DNA from: Ignelater luminosus
Taxonomy: Eukaryota; Arthropoda; Insecta; Coleoptera; Elateridae
DNA: 64,000 nt
Direction: 5' to 3'
Assembly: GCA_011009095.1 (NCBI GenBank)
Contig: VTPC01090427.1
Span: forward strand, 1-64,000
Below, one piece after another: positions 21,168 to 34,700 of the stretch. The stretch's first letter is position 1. Every line of letters starts with the position of its first letter. The notes beneath the pieces are model-generated. The model was given only the letters and a program-made list of their open reading frames with translations, was not told where the DNA came from and ran no database searches. The position numbers were made by a program, and so were the translations under genes.

Positions 21168-21600
21168 CTTTGCAATTTAATTTAGCAATTAGACCAGTAA
21201 GTGGTAATCACATTTTTTATTTTTCTTTGTGTTGTTTTCCCTTTTTTTTCTTTCCCTTCTTTTTCTTTTTTAGCCTGCTGAAATTCAGTGTTGGATATAG
21301 ACCTCCCGTTTTTGTCTCCATAGTTATCTATCTTGTGTCTCTCTCATCCACTCAACCCTACTGCTCTTCTCAGGTTATCCTTCCATTCTGTCTATCGCCA
21401 GTCTTTACTCTTGTTTCTTTTCCAAGCTTTCCACTACTGTAGGTCTTTATTGCATAGTACATCCATCTGTCTCATTCTTGATTTGGTCTTTTAATGCGAT
21501 GAATTTTCGCTAATTTATTCGTTAAAGGTTTTGTTAAAGACCATGTCTGTGATGCATATATAAACAACTTTTAGCTTTGTTCTTCAAATGCTTTCCATCT

Positions 21601-22545
21601 TATATAAGATCTAATCTTAATGATCTAGACAGATCAATGCAACCTTTAAGATCTATCATTTCTCATGTTGTTTTAATTTTCGAGAATCATCGACAGATTC
21701 TTTTTTTTACAAACCTTCCTTACCTCTTATCATTTCTAACGTCTAATTCTTAAGTCGTTTTAGATTTTTGGAATCATCAATAGATTAATTTTTTTTTTAA
21801 TCTGCTGTATCAGATCTTCCCTATCATCTTAATGTATAGAGCAGGGTTAGGTAATTAAAGCTTGTTGTAGGTCATAGATTAACTTTCAAAAGTTGCGTGG
21901 CGTATCTGCATAAACATTCCGTCACGTATAGGTATTATTAGTTATAACTTTCCAAGATTCTCAAAGGCCGTATTTAGCCTGTCAGGCCCAAATCTGATTT
22001 AAAAGATTGATTTACGTGACATAGTGCTAATTTTTTCTGCAAATATAACCACTACTAATTTGGTTTTCTGCTTGCACAGGCTACTTACAAAGTGATCAAC
22101 AAAATTATCGCATGCCGGGCGCGATGAGTAGTAGACTTATCAAACCCTATAGTACTGTCATATTTCTCATCCTAACGATAATGACACAAGGCACTAAGAC
22201 TCACAGGAATCAGTTTAGTCAATAACAGTTTATGACTTGGTTAAGCTTTGGCAGGTAAGAAATTGTTCAGAAAACGAGAAGTCAACCTACTACAATAATT
22301 AGAAGCAATAAAAGTTTAAAGCTCTAATTTTCATTATATGAAGCTATTCAACTGGCGAAGCAAGAGGTAATGAATCAAAGTCAACGTCAAATCATGGTTA
22401 TTTCTGCTGTGAAGTAGAAGTGACCATTATATAAGAGATAATTAATAATTTGAAATCGTTAATACAGTTTGGCATTGGCTATACATACTATGTATATTAA
22501 TCAAGAGAAGGAAGTACGCAATGCCTGACCTGATCGGTTCGAAGA
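21601..22545. other. Non-coding spacer
   Basis: AT-rich, with several homopolymer T runs; nothing recognised. Confidence 0.4.
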
Positions 22546-23206
22546 AAAATGTCAAAAGAGTGGGATACAGTTTACAGTAATAAAATACTTTACTACCTTA
22601 GCCCGTGTCAAAAACCACAATCGACTTTTAAATTAGGTAAGAAAGCAATTTTATTCCGTCAAGTAAAAACTAAATTGTGTGAAAAATTGTCAAACTGTCC
22701 ACTTAGTTATTCGTTAACATCCAAATCTATTAGAAGCGATGTGTACATATTTTGAAAAAAAATATAATTAAACATTGATTTCAATAGTAAAAAAACACTT
22801 GCAGGGCTTGATTGGCTCAAAGCATTTTGTCTCGATATTGCAAAACTTAAGTGCCACGGACAGAGCAACCAAACTAAACCATAGTGTGGTTAACAATTAC
22901 TTTAAAAACTTATAGATAGTCATGGTTAAACTTGACGTTATGCACAAACCAGAATGTATTTATGATATTGACAAGAATTGTTGCAAACAAACTATTGTTA
23001 GAGTCTCACTCTTCTTGAATGAAGATGTCCTACGTTTCATAAAGCAAAATCCTACCAACTCTATCACAAAGAAAAGATGTGGCCCTATCTTTAGCATTGT
23101 TTGGAAAAATGTAACATTTGCTAACGTCAAAACTAGTTTCAGAGTTACAGCTGTTTTTCCGTTTCGACCAGACATCCAAAAAGAAACTCTAATAAGGTTT
23201 CGATAG
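22546..23206 (+). pseudogene. pogo/Tigger-type transposase relic
   Basis: Fragments appear in the order of a pogo-class transposase. First, KPQSTFKLGKKAI with LTSKSIRS (HTH region) at about 22610-22740. Then GLDWLKAFCLDIAKL (CENP-B-like HTH motif 'G..W...F') near 22805. Then VVNNYFKNL, a stop and CIYDIDKNC near 22890-22980, corresponding to the 'IYN.DETG' block with the first catalytic Asp. Finally IVWKNVTFANVKTSFRVTAV with FPFRPDI (family form 'FR.TGI.PFNPD') at the end. The catalytic middle is missing, and stops and frameshifts interrupt. Identification is from motif order alone; no inverted repeats were found. Confidence 0.6.
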
Positions 23207-25763
23207 ACCTTTCAGGATCAATAAGTTGATTATTAATATTAAGTACGCAGAGTACATAAATAAACTTTTTGGTTGCTATGTCTTATTGGAAATACTACTT
23301 TTAATGTTGCCCTTCCACGATAAAACGTTACCAACCATTACTGATAGCTTTAGATGTAGCTGGTTTTATTTGGATTTATTTTTTCTTTGAATAAATATTA
23401 AAATATCAAATTATAACATTACAACTATCCTATAGTTAATGTAATAAACGTATAAATAGTTTTTTTTGTTTAATACGTGTACAACATAATAATGATTTTG
23501 ACATTAAGAGTAAAAACATCAACTTTGGTAATTAACATTATTTTCATTTTGTTTATGTACATCCTGCCCTTCACCTAACATTAAATAATAATGTGTAAAT
23601 CACATTTTCTTCTGTAAAAAATCGATTGATGGTAGTATTAAAACATAACGCGCGCTATTATGTGTAACTTGTATGCACTATAAAGTTAATTGATAAAAAT
23701 TAAGGGTAAGTTTTAATTTTATTAGTGCTTTATTTCTATTATTTTTATACTGAACAAGTTGTTTAATTTAATTTGTCAATGCATTATAATCTGCACAAAA
23801 ATTGATAGCAGGGGAATTAGTACAATGGATTAGAGGGAAACCCGAAAAAGCTATATATTGTACGTTTTTATGAATTTACAAAAGAAAAACAGTAGAAATT
23901 TATTAAGAATTCATTTTTTTGTTGGATAAACACCAAATAGAACAAAATATTATTCTAAATCGAAATGAAGCTTGATAAATTACATGCTTAAACTTTAGAG
24001 AAAATTTTAAATCTATTTGGCATTCTTTTGTGTATCCTATCTGCAGGTACAATCTAGACGTTTTCATGTTATAATCGTTTCATTTTCAATGATTGCAACT
24101 ATTCATTAAATTATTAAGAATAAAATACTCCTAAGTTACTTAAAATTTAAACTCTAAGTAGATGATACAATTATAGATCCTCTCTATGACATTCTAATCT
24201 TAGAGGTTCCTACGTCACGTACTTACGTACATTTTATCTTCAATGATTGCTACTGTATAGAGACAAGGCAATTAGGTTTGCGTGATTTCTGTAAAAAAAC
24301 CTGAAGATAGTATTGGTAAGTATTTTAGCATTAAACCAAAACGACTAGCTAATATCTGAAATATGTTCAGCCTAAGTTCTTTTAATTTTATTCAAGCTTA
24401 TTTTTTTGTCTGCCAAAAAAAATACAGAAACAAAGTTACTTGAATTGAAAGAAAGGAGAGACTGGCAGTATATTATGGTATTACGGCGCATAGTTTGACT
24501 TTGTACAGAAGCAGAACTGTAAAGAACCTATAGTGTTTGCCATAAAGAAAAATACGGAAAGGCTAGGTGGCAACAGTAAGAAATAACTCCAGAATATCTA
24601 AATAAAGGTGTAAAATACAAAAGATCTTAATTGTTATTAACTAAGAAATTATATTTTAAGGAAACTCTTGACAACTTGAACGTTATTAAAGGAGATTATT
24701 CCACAGCAAAAACGAAGAAATTGTTTTTCCAAAGGAAACTTGCTTCTAGAACTTTTGGGAATCAGGAAAAGATACACTTGGGAATCAGTGAAGAACAAAA
24801 GGTAATGCTATCAAACTGATAAAATAAGTCAACGCATCACCGACTCTGAGATCGTCATCAAAGATCAGATGGTTATGTTTTTCCCAAACACCAGTCTCCT
24901 ATAAGACAATAATTAAAGAAAATCGCCATTTTTTGAAGAAAGATGATGGAAGAGTTGTCTCATCTCACACCCAATGTCTTAGGACACTCCAATGCTGCAT
25001 ATCGGCATCTATATGTTATAGAGTAATAGACAAGCATTCTTCTCTTAATGAGAAGTGTAACAGATGGGATGTGTATGTACGTTTATAGGTCAATTGCAGG
25101 TGTTAACAACGTCCTGGTACAATAAAAACTTTTTTACAATAATTGTTTTAAGTTAGTATTTATCTTCAAGAATGCCTTATCAAGATGAAATCAAGTAATG
25201 TAAAACATTACTAAACCATATCAATTCAGTTAAAATAGATAAGACACATTAAGTCGATTCAATAAAAGGTTTTGTGATTAATTACAGCTTTATTTTTTGC
25301 AACTCTCTACAGTTTGTATTACTGTAACTTTTCTTTAATTAACCTATAGAAGATGAACATTTCTTATCCTATCAAAATACTAACTAAAACAGTATTAAAT
25401 GTAAAGCCAAGTTTCGGAAATCACAAAACATCCTGTTTTAGTGTTTAAAACAAAATATAATATTTGTACCAAAATTATATTACAGTAGTAGCAGAAGTAT
25501 AATATAGCTTTGATATTGGAATTTGGTACCTTACTATGGTTTATAAATATTGTAAAGAGATGAGAATCGGTTATCTAGAGTGTATGTATAAAAAACGACG
25601 TTATTACATTATAAATAGAAAACTAGAAAATACTTCTGCTATTAACTATTGAATAAACCGTAATAACTGATTTATAATAACAATAACAATAAAAGACTTC
25701 TTAGTCTAGTTAGCACATTAAATTTGAAGATATAAAAGTTATCCTAGAGTTCTTATGTCTAGA
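23207..25763. other. Intergenic region and presumed 3' UTR of the receptor gene
   Basis: No convincing coding region. The receptor gene at 25764 ends into this interval on the minus strand, so its 3' UTR lies here. A TTTATT near 25289 (AATAAA on the minus strand) is one candidate polyadenylation signal among several in this AT-rich sequence. A 62-codon frame at 24631 has no recognisable features. Confidence 0.4.
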
Positions 25764-28700
25764 TCAAAAATCCACGTCCGGTAAGAACTGCTGTTGTGCG
25801 ACAGACGATATTTGCATATCGATAGGTTTCGTGTCATCGTATAATGCTGGAGCTTCGCAAAGTATCGAGAATGTTCCCACCATTGAGGCTATTATGAAGA
25901 TCCACAGAAACAATCTGTCCAGTACCATTGCCACAAAACCCCAATCTTGATCTTCCTGTAATATAAAAAGCAACAAATTAACTTCCTTTGGTTTAAACAC
26001 AAACTTAATAAATTTTTCAAAATTTGGAAACCATTTTTTAAATAATAGAACAATATTCAATAATCGAATAAGGTCTGTCTGGTGCGCTATATCTAATGAA
26101 GATGATTCAGTTAAGTCATTCAACGGTGTGTTGCTCATTGCTATTGCTGTTGCTAATTAAATTTCTTATATTAAAAGTAAGGTGCTGTATGGTATCATAG
26201 AGACGTCTACGAGATAGCATCTCAAGCTAGAAAGAAATCCAATTACCGCATTAAACTGGTCCTGTCGTTGTATGTGATGCTGGATAAACATGACATTGTG
26301 TATAGCCTTTTCTAGTTCAAACGGATATTTTTTGCGGCCACCGCATTCATTTTCATCGATTCCTGAGAATACCGAAGGTAATCCATTGTAACCAAGTCTT
26401 CCTCCAAAAGATCCAGCAAAACCTCTCAATCTAAAATAAAATTAGGTAATTTTCTTCAGCTATATAAATCAATCTTTCTTTAACCTATTTGTGGCTGTTG
26501 ATGAATAAAGCCCATTACATCCACTTGCCCGATGACGAGAAGCAGTAGATGAAGAAGATGTAGAAGAAGAATCCGTTGAAGGTAGGGTATCGATTTCTCT
26601 TTTTCTTAATGTCCTTGCCGAGGAAAATTTATTTGACGCCAATTCAGTTAGTAAATCTTTAGGCACCCGCATTAGTAGTAGTTTTGGAACACTTTTTATA
26701 AAAAATGATCTGACCCAAGGAGCCATTTTATGCGTACTTGGTTTACGATAGTGTACGTTTAATATGACTATAGTTACGACAACTGAAAATCCTACCAGTA
26801 CCATTGTAAAAAGTATATATTTTCCCAAAAGTGGTAAAGCGAGTGATGTTGATGGTATAATTTCTGATATCAGTAAGAAGAACATGGTTTGAGATAACAG
26901 AATGTTAATACATAAGGCAATCTTTTCTCCTGAATCAGCAGGTAGATAGAATACTAGTACCGATAGGTAAGATATCCCAACGCATGGTACTATGAGATTT
27001 ACAGTATAAAATAGTGTCTTACGACGAAGAGTTATATTGAAGAATATGTCTGCAAACAAAAAGAAAATTCTTATTGTATTCAGTATGATGCAACAGATAT
27101 TTTTCTTACCTGGATATGGTTCTGCACAACACGGATAATATTTCTCATGTCTTTCAGCTGGTACTCCCAAAATATCCCATTCAACGCTTGGATAATATTC
27201 CCTAAGGTCAATACCAACTTCAACCTTGTCTTCTCCTAGCTTCTGATTTATGTGCTTAAGATCGATCTATATATAGAAATATCTCCAATTATTTACAGTT
27301 AGCTGTTTCTTTGATAAATCACGCATTTTAGAAAAAACAAGATAAAGAAAACAAACACATTAGATACCTGATTTCCGTCATACGTCCAAGAACCAAATTT
27401 CATGAAGCACGTTTGCTGATCAAACGGGAAGTATCTCACATCAATTTCACAAGATGACTTAAATATAGCTGGAGGTGTCCATAAAACCCTACCTGTGTGT
27501 TTTAACACAGCTTTTGTCATTGTCGTTACTACGTATTCTCCATCCGCACTAAAAAAGGAAAACAGTTAATTGAGTGTATTGTTATTTTTTTTTGGTTCTA
27601 GCTGTTGACTAACTTGTTGTAAAGAACAATGTCTGGAAGCCATATGTGTTCTGATGGAACGTACAATTCTGTAACGCCTCCATATTCGGCTGGATCCCAT
27701 GTAAATTTGTGGTCTTGCCATTCCTAAAACAGACAGAATACTGCTTTACTTTTAAAAAATAATTAATTTGGGGACTATTCTAGTAATAGTACGAAATTGG
27801 CACAGATTTTTGCATTACGATTACATCGAACGTTGGAACAGACGATGTCAGCTGTAGAAGATAAGATAGATTGTGGTATTCCAGAGAAAGCTTTGGTATG
27901 TTCCTAAATCATTTGTTTGTACACTGTAGCTCACATGGATATATACAGGGTGATTCAACAACTCATGTAAATTGATTGAAATGTTTGCTTTTATTCTTAG
28001 ACTTGGTTTACTGTAATATGTGGCACCGAATTTACTTCCAACTAATAAACTGATTTCTTAAGCAACATACGAAGATCAAATTTTTAACATCCACTCTGTA
28101 TAGTAGATAAGTTTTTAATTGAATAATTTTCTAACTCATCGTTCTGTACAATTTTTCTTGGTAGAATTTTTAGATATTTCTGCAATTATTAATGCTATCT
28201 TTAGTCTACAGTTTGTTAGAACACCCTGTATGTGTATACATATTGTGATGATCTTTAAAAAATGAACTAATGCCCAAAATAAGAAAACCATGATAATGGA
28301 TAAGAAAATAAACTTTATTAGTAATGAATATAAAAGGACATTGTTCAAAGAATTGAATTTAAATGAAACATAAAACAGCAATCATGACAAAAGGCAATTA
28401 AAATAATGTAAGTAATAGGAAATTTTTTTTAAATAAAAGAGTGCAAACAAGATAATTTGGAATATTTTATTGTGGTTAAAAGAAAAGAAGAAAATATAAT
28501 TATCAGCGACAGAAAGAAGGAAAAGGCTTATTAGTGAGGAAACATGAAGGAAAAACTGGAAAGACTAGCAGCAACATTGGAATGTTTCTGTAAGTTTACC
28601 AGACATCTTTGTGTGGGGACCATCTATCAATGTAACTAGAACTGAGAATACAAAAGTAAATCTTCACAAAGACAGAAAAACATATAGAGTCTGACCACTG

Positions 28701-31700
28701 TTCTTATGGATTAGAAGATTTCCAGTGAAGAAAGAAGATTAAGCTGTGGTAATATTAATAAAAAATAAATAAAAAGGTGAACATTAGAATAACTTAAGAT
28801 TATTAATGCTAAAATTTTGAAAAGATTCGAACAATTTAAAAGTGTATTTATATCTTTAACGAATAAATAATCATAATTTATCTGTATGAAAACAAATTTG
28901 TAAAATTCTTTGAAGGGTTAAGTTTGACAGCTAATTGACATTTATTCATAATAAATTATGGTGACCTTATTGTAGGGTATGGAAGACTGTGTATTGATCA
29001 AATCAGTTAAAAGTACATCACAATATGTAAAACAATAGAAAGCAAGCTTATAAATGATACAAGAGAAACTATAAATACAATAATAATGCTACATACCTAG
29101 TACATGCAACTTTAGTTTTAAAGATACGTACATGTTCCAACCAAACGTTAGTGGTAAGAATTTGATCCTTCAAATTCTGAAACAAAGAAATTCATATAGT
29201 TAGTACTGAGAAAACCATAGGAATGAAAAACATGTAAACTGTATCATTCTTAGTAGGTTGATGATGTGTATGAAAAACATGAAGATATCTCCTTTAATGA
29301 ATTGTAAAACTCAGACGATCTTGAAATCAGTTTGATAACAGTTAAGAGGTCCTAAATTAGCAACAGAAGTTCTAATCTGAATTTGCAAGGATTCTTCATT
29401 CTTTCATTTCCTTTTCATCGAGCAATTTTCCGTAATATTTAAACTCAACAAACTTCCAATAGACGCATTAAATTGCTTAACTTCATTTCTGCCTAAAAAG
29501 GATTAAAACCTAAGATAGGTTTAAACATAAAAATACATTTTTTATCAAAAAATAAAAACAAAAATGGAAATCGTAGTTTACTTATCCGAGGAAAGTAAAT
29601 GCGTTGCCCATTTCCCAACATTCAGTATACAGGGTGGTTCAGAACATTATTGAATTAAAACTTTAAGAGTTGTTAACATATAAATTTGAGCAGAAAATGT
29701 TAATAAATACAAGGTAATAAACTAGTATGGTAAGCATTTTGTTCCATTTGATACATTTAAACTCAAAGGATAGACTAAACAATTACGGAATTATAGTTAT
29801 AGCAAATGAATGCTAAAGGCTTATCAAATAAAATGTGTTATATGGTCTTTGAACGTATTTCTGGCCGTCCTTTTTTTTTCTAGTGTCATACAAAAGACTT
29901 TTGAGATTTTGTAGCTATCAAATCTACCTTTGGTTTAACTAAATGACAAAGATTAAAATGATAAGCTTTGATAATATAATGTGAACTGGAGGTTGATTCT
30001 TTCCCTGAAATGTATTGTTTTCGAGATGCAGGATGTCGAAATTCCCGGTTTTTAGTTAAACTCCGACACCCTGTACATTGAAAAAGATGCGTTTTAGAGA
30101 AAATAATTATATGACAAAGATGATTCACTTCCCTTAAGGAATGCAGTACAAATAATTGCATTATGTTTTTGAGATGACGTATGACTTTACCTTAAGCCTT
30201 TAAACTTGAAACTGATTTCAAAAATAGAAACATTTTTAATTTTTCCATTGGCACAACAATTTTCTCTAGCGTAGGAGCTAGCCCCCTCCCACCATTTTCC
30301 AAACACCCTGTAGATAGACCGCCTAACATTTTAAAGATATTTAATTAACAGACAATATAGAAGCAACAAGGCTACTTTTCTAACAAGTCAGGGAGAATGC
30401 ATTCATTCAACCGCCCTGGCATTGAAATTAATAATTTTCAAAGTGTTTTGCGAAATATTTCAGGGTGGCCGGTTTTTTTGCCGATCAGTTTATAACAGAG
30501 CATAGAAAATCATATTCATATAACAATTGGAAGTCTAAAATAATAACTAAGGGGTGCAAAATTATTTACCAATACGACGGTTTTCTTTCCAACCCTTAAT
30601 AGTGAGTTCCATGTCGTTTCAGGAAGATTCTCATGTACTTATACAGAGTGAAATCGCCTACATTAACATACATAATGGAAAACACGTGCAACTTTTAGAT
30701 TACTTTACTACTGCTTTTATGACGAATATAACAGTTATTTATATAACAAGAGTATAAAGTGAAGTTTTTTTAACGAGTACGATGTTTATGATACGAGCGC
30801 AAGCGAGTCAGTCAGTAGTTCAGATGAGCAATGCGGTCGGTGGTACCCGTACTGATGTTGAACACTCAGTGGGGTCGGCATAAATTGGCCTTGCATTGCG
30901 TTGCAAGATACTTAGTTATTGTAATATAATAGGATTTTTGTGTTATATTGACGCCCAGGACAGAGTTCCAATGATTTTAATGACTTAATTTTAATTTAAA
31001 ACTAAGAACAAAATTAACCGAAATAATAACGTTAGGGAAAATTTATTATTATAAAAACCAAAAACGTATCAAAAACTGTATTTTAAAAAAACATTTAAAT
31101 AAAAAACCTAGCGAAAACAATATCTGACATTTTTCGCATTCCTGTCAGAAACCAAGGAATCAAATTCATATAAATTAATTTGTTTTAACAAACGAACACG
31201 TAGAGAAATTATCCTAAATAAAGTAGCTAACTGTTAGATTTTTCTTTCTGCGGATGATGTTATAAATTACCTATCTAATAAGCAGTTATTACGTGCACTC
31301 GCTTTAAGTGACAAATTAGTAGCATTTTCTCGCCATCTAGGATGTTTTTAAATTAATTTATTGTCTTCTGGCGATTCTCTGTAAGACCATTTGTGTTGGT
31401 AAACAAAAAACAAGATTTTGTTTTCCAATACACAATAGGGTTTAACTCTGTATATTTAACTTGTAACGGTTACTTTTGTTTTCGTTACATGTGTTATGTT
31501 TAATCTGTGCTTTTGGTGTGTTCTTGTATTTTTTTTGATAGTTTTCGCTCGTTTGGAGAGGTGGTTAATGTTAATCAGTTCACGCTGAGAGGTTGAGTAA
31601 TTTTTTTTGTAATCCTTTTCTGAAAGTTTTCTAATTAAATCAATTAGGGTTGACTACTTTGGATTGTTATTATTATTGTAGGCGAGGCGCAGGGTATAAT

Positions 31701-34700
31701 TAATTCCAGCATTCAGTAAATTTCTTGTTGTACAGTGGTGATAATTCGTCTTCAACCGCGAATTGCGCGTAAGAGTAAGGGAGTCCGTGTTAGACAAGAC
31801 GAAAACAGAAAACAAAATGAATCCTGCCCCTTAGCTTACCAATTTGCTAGTACGCACACGACCTCGAGAGTTGATCTTAGTTTGCACAGGCTGTAGTATT
31901 AGGGAATTCTAAAGGCTGTTAGCTGGATAATTTCTGTTGATTGCAATTAATCTTACGATCTGGTTAGTAAAAATTCAATTAGATTATGTCATCCGAGTAG
32001 GGTTACAGCTTTATAGTAACTTCGTGATATTTTGTTTATTTATTTCCTTTTCACCGTGGTATAGGTAATTAATTGAGTGAACCGATGTTGAGACTGATGT
32101 TAGCTATCAAATTTCTTCAACTTAAGTGGAATTGTTTGGATTGGTTTAAGCGATTTGTTATGACGTTGTGGTGGTTTTCTTCCGGGAAGACAGACCGTCT
32201 ATGCCCGGCAATCCTGTCGGTTCTGGTTGTTGCTAGATCGTGTTTATTGTGTGAAAAGCCTGGGTAAGTTTTCTTCCTTCTTGTTATCTTTGCGATATTG
32301 ATAGGGTTTTTTGTACTCAGCGTTTTCTTGGAAGCAGCTTCTGGACCGATGCCATAGTTTTTATAGAAATTACCTCCGTGTATTAAAATTTGAAGAGTAG
32401 CCGAACATCTCGCAGCATATGCTGTCCAGGGTACTAAATTAATTCTACAATCGCAGTACATTACTCTCCTAAAATAATATTCTGGAGCAAAGCACATTTT
32501 TAAGAACAATTTCAATCTGGATTCAGCGTTGTGTGTGGGAACAGCACCTGCTAAATCTACATGTAAAGTCATCTGCGCCTAACTTTAATAAAATTTAACA
32601 TTTCTAAATGAAAATAATCTTTATAGAGATATGTCGATCAATAGCACTTATTAAATTTTTTTATTTTAAAACAATTTGACAATATTTTTACTGTAGAAAT
32701 GCTTTTAATGCCTCAGATGTTGTGTGCTTAACATACACATTAATTTTGTACATTCTAAATTTCTTATTAAAACATGGAACGTTTATTGGAATTTTTGTCG
32801 CTTCCACTATATTGATTTATTGTAGCTGTTTCGTCTTTACGATCAGATCTGCATCGCAGCGGGGATTCTTCGGGGTAAGTTGTGTTGTGTGTTTTTTTCA
32901 ATTCTTGTCTCCATTATAAACTTCATATTTTTTGATAAGATTTCTTACTCACTATTAAACATTTATTAGTAGCGGTCAAGTAATAATTACAGTAGTGAAT
33001 TTCTTTGTTTATTACAAGAAGTTGCAAAAGTTTGGTTCTTAGATTTCAAAATTTTTTTTATTCGAAGTTTGTAAAAATTTTTCTCTTGGTGTAGTTTAGA
33101 TTACCAAGTGTGTGGTGATTGATGAAAAATGGATTGAAAATGTTCTTTTAGTTTTGGGAACAAGAAATAGTCACTGAGAACCAAGTCTGGAGAATAAAGA
33201 GGTTGTTCAAAAATTTCAAATCCGGCAATGTGAATGGCGGCCATTGAAACAACTCTTGTAGGGTGAGGCATGATCCGATGAAACAAAGCACCATGTCCAA
33301 CTTTCCTCTTCGCTTTTCTTTAATCGCATCGCGAACTTTTGAAATTAGCTTTGCATAATATTCACTCGTCACAGTGTGCCCACGTGGTAAATAATCTATA
33401 AAAATTACTCCCTCATAATCCCAAAAAACGGTTGCCATGATCTTTCCGGCTGAGAGCTTGTCACGAAATTTTTGAGGAGACGGTGAACCTTTATGCCGCC
33501 ATTCCATGCTTTGGCGTTTTGACTCTGGATCGAAATGATGAACCCAAGTTTCATCTACAGTAACAGATTTTATCAAAAATTGATCCGGATCTCTGTTAAT
33601 TATCGCCAACTTAGCCTCAGTGGTAGCCTCTCTAATGCGTTAGTGCTCAGACGTCAGCATTTTTGGTACCCAACGTGCAGACAGTTTTCTGAGGTTCAAT
33701 TCATCGTGCAAAGTTTTTTCAACCGCACCTACTGAAAAGACACATGTCTCTGCTATAAAACTAGTAGTGTGCATGTTTCGAGACCAATTTTAATTGTTTG
33801 ATATGAAGGGGAAGATTCACCCAACACTTCTGTCATGTCGTTATGGATTTCTTTAGGTGATAACCCCTTCTTATAGAGGTACTTAATAACAGCTCAAGTC
33901 TCAAATTTGTCCATTTTCAAAAAATCACGGACACAACAACAGAATAAAATTAAGAACTTTTAAATAAACTGACAGGCAAAAACCGGCCAACCTGAAATAT
34001 TTTCAAAACCACCTTAAAACAATTTAAGGGACGGATGGATAAAGGTGCTATGTGACACTGTGCGCCGTGGTATTGAAATTAATAATTTTCAAAGTGAGAT
34101 TTAGCCGGCCTAGGACCATAGAGATCCAGTTACACTAGAGTCAATTTTATATGTAACGCAAGGTTACGTTACAAACTATAAAAGCTCTGGGTCTAAAACA
34201 TATATTTCACTAAAGTCCATCTTTTGTTGAGAAAGGGCAAGTTAAATTACAGCGATATAAATCCACATTCTGTTGGTTTAACGCAGATTAGTGACCAATT
34301 AGAAAATTGAATTTTGAGCACCACAATGCAGTTTGCTCTTTCTTGACAAAAAGGCGGTATAATATTTTTAACTTGGATTTACTAGACTTAATTTATTTCA
34401 GCAATTTTTCTACAGAGGAATTTGTATAATCAAGAAATAAATTGACTTCGTATTACACCACCTTTTTTTAATTATTGGAGAATCTTTGTCTCAAACCTTG
34501 AAAGTGATACTGAGTAAATTACAAAGTTTAATTCCTTTAATCTGGTATTTGTTCTCTCTCCTACAAAATTTTTCTGTTTTAATATTTGACAGACTTGTAG
34601 AATGTTCTTTTCTTGTTTTTTTAAAAATTGTAGTTTTCTTCTCCAAACTTCAGTAAATCAAGCCCAATTAGGAATTAAAAAATTCTAACTAACTACTTGG

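Larger units (their letters stand above)
16813..21600. repeat. Tandem duplication, right copy (contains intact protease)
   Basis: The full-length partner of 14793-16745, immediately adjacent to it. It contains the functional-looking protease (17387-19727) and a collapsed paralogue (20821-21167). T-rich tracts at 16355-16400 and 21225-21275 are corresponding positions in the two copies. Confidence 0.8.
30445..34008. mobile_element. mariner-type element with widely separated inverted ends
   Basis: 30445-30494 and the reverse complement of 33964-34008 share GAAATATTTCAGG, then TGGCCGGTTTTT, GCC and TCAGTTTA with small gaps. They look like the two ends of one element. The transposase relic at 33101-33914 reads leftward from the right end, as expected, but the ends are 3.5 kb apart instead of about 1.3 kb. 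Either 2 kb or more was inserted between the truncated transposase and the left end, or the left end is from another copy. Confidence 0.5.

Noticed and set aside
14734..22545. CRISPR-like or tRNA-like structures in the repeat-rich spacer regions
   Set aside because: The repeats are tandem duplications and dispersed eukaryotic repeats; no regularly spaced short repeats and no cloverleaf with conserved tRNA arms were seen.
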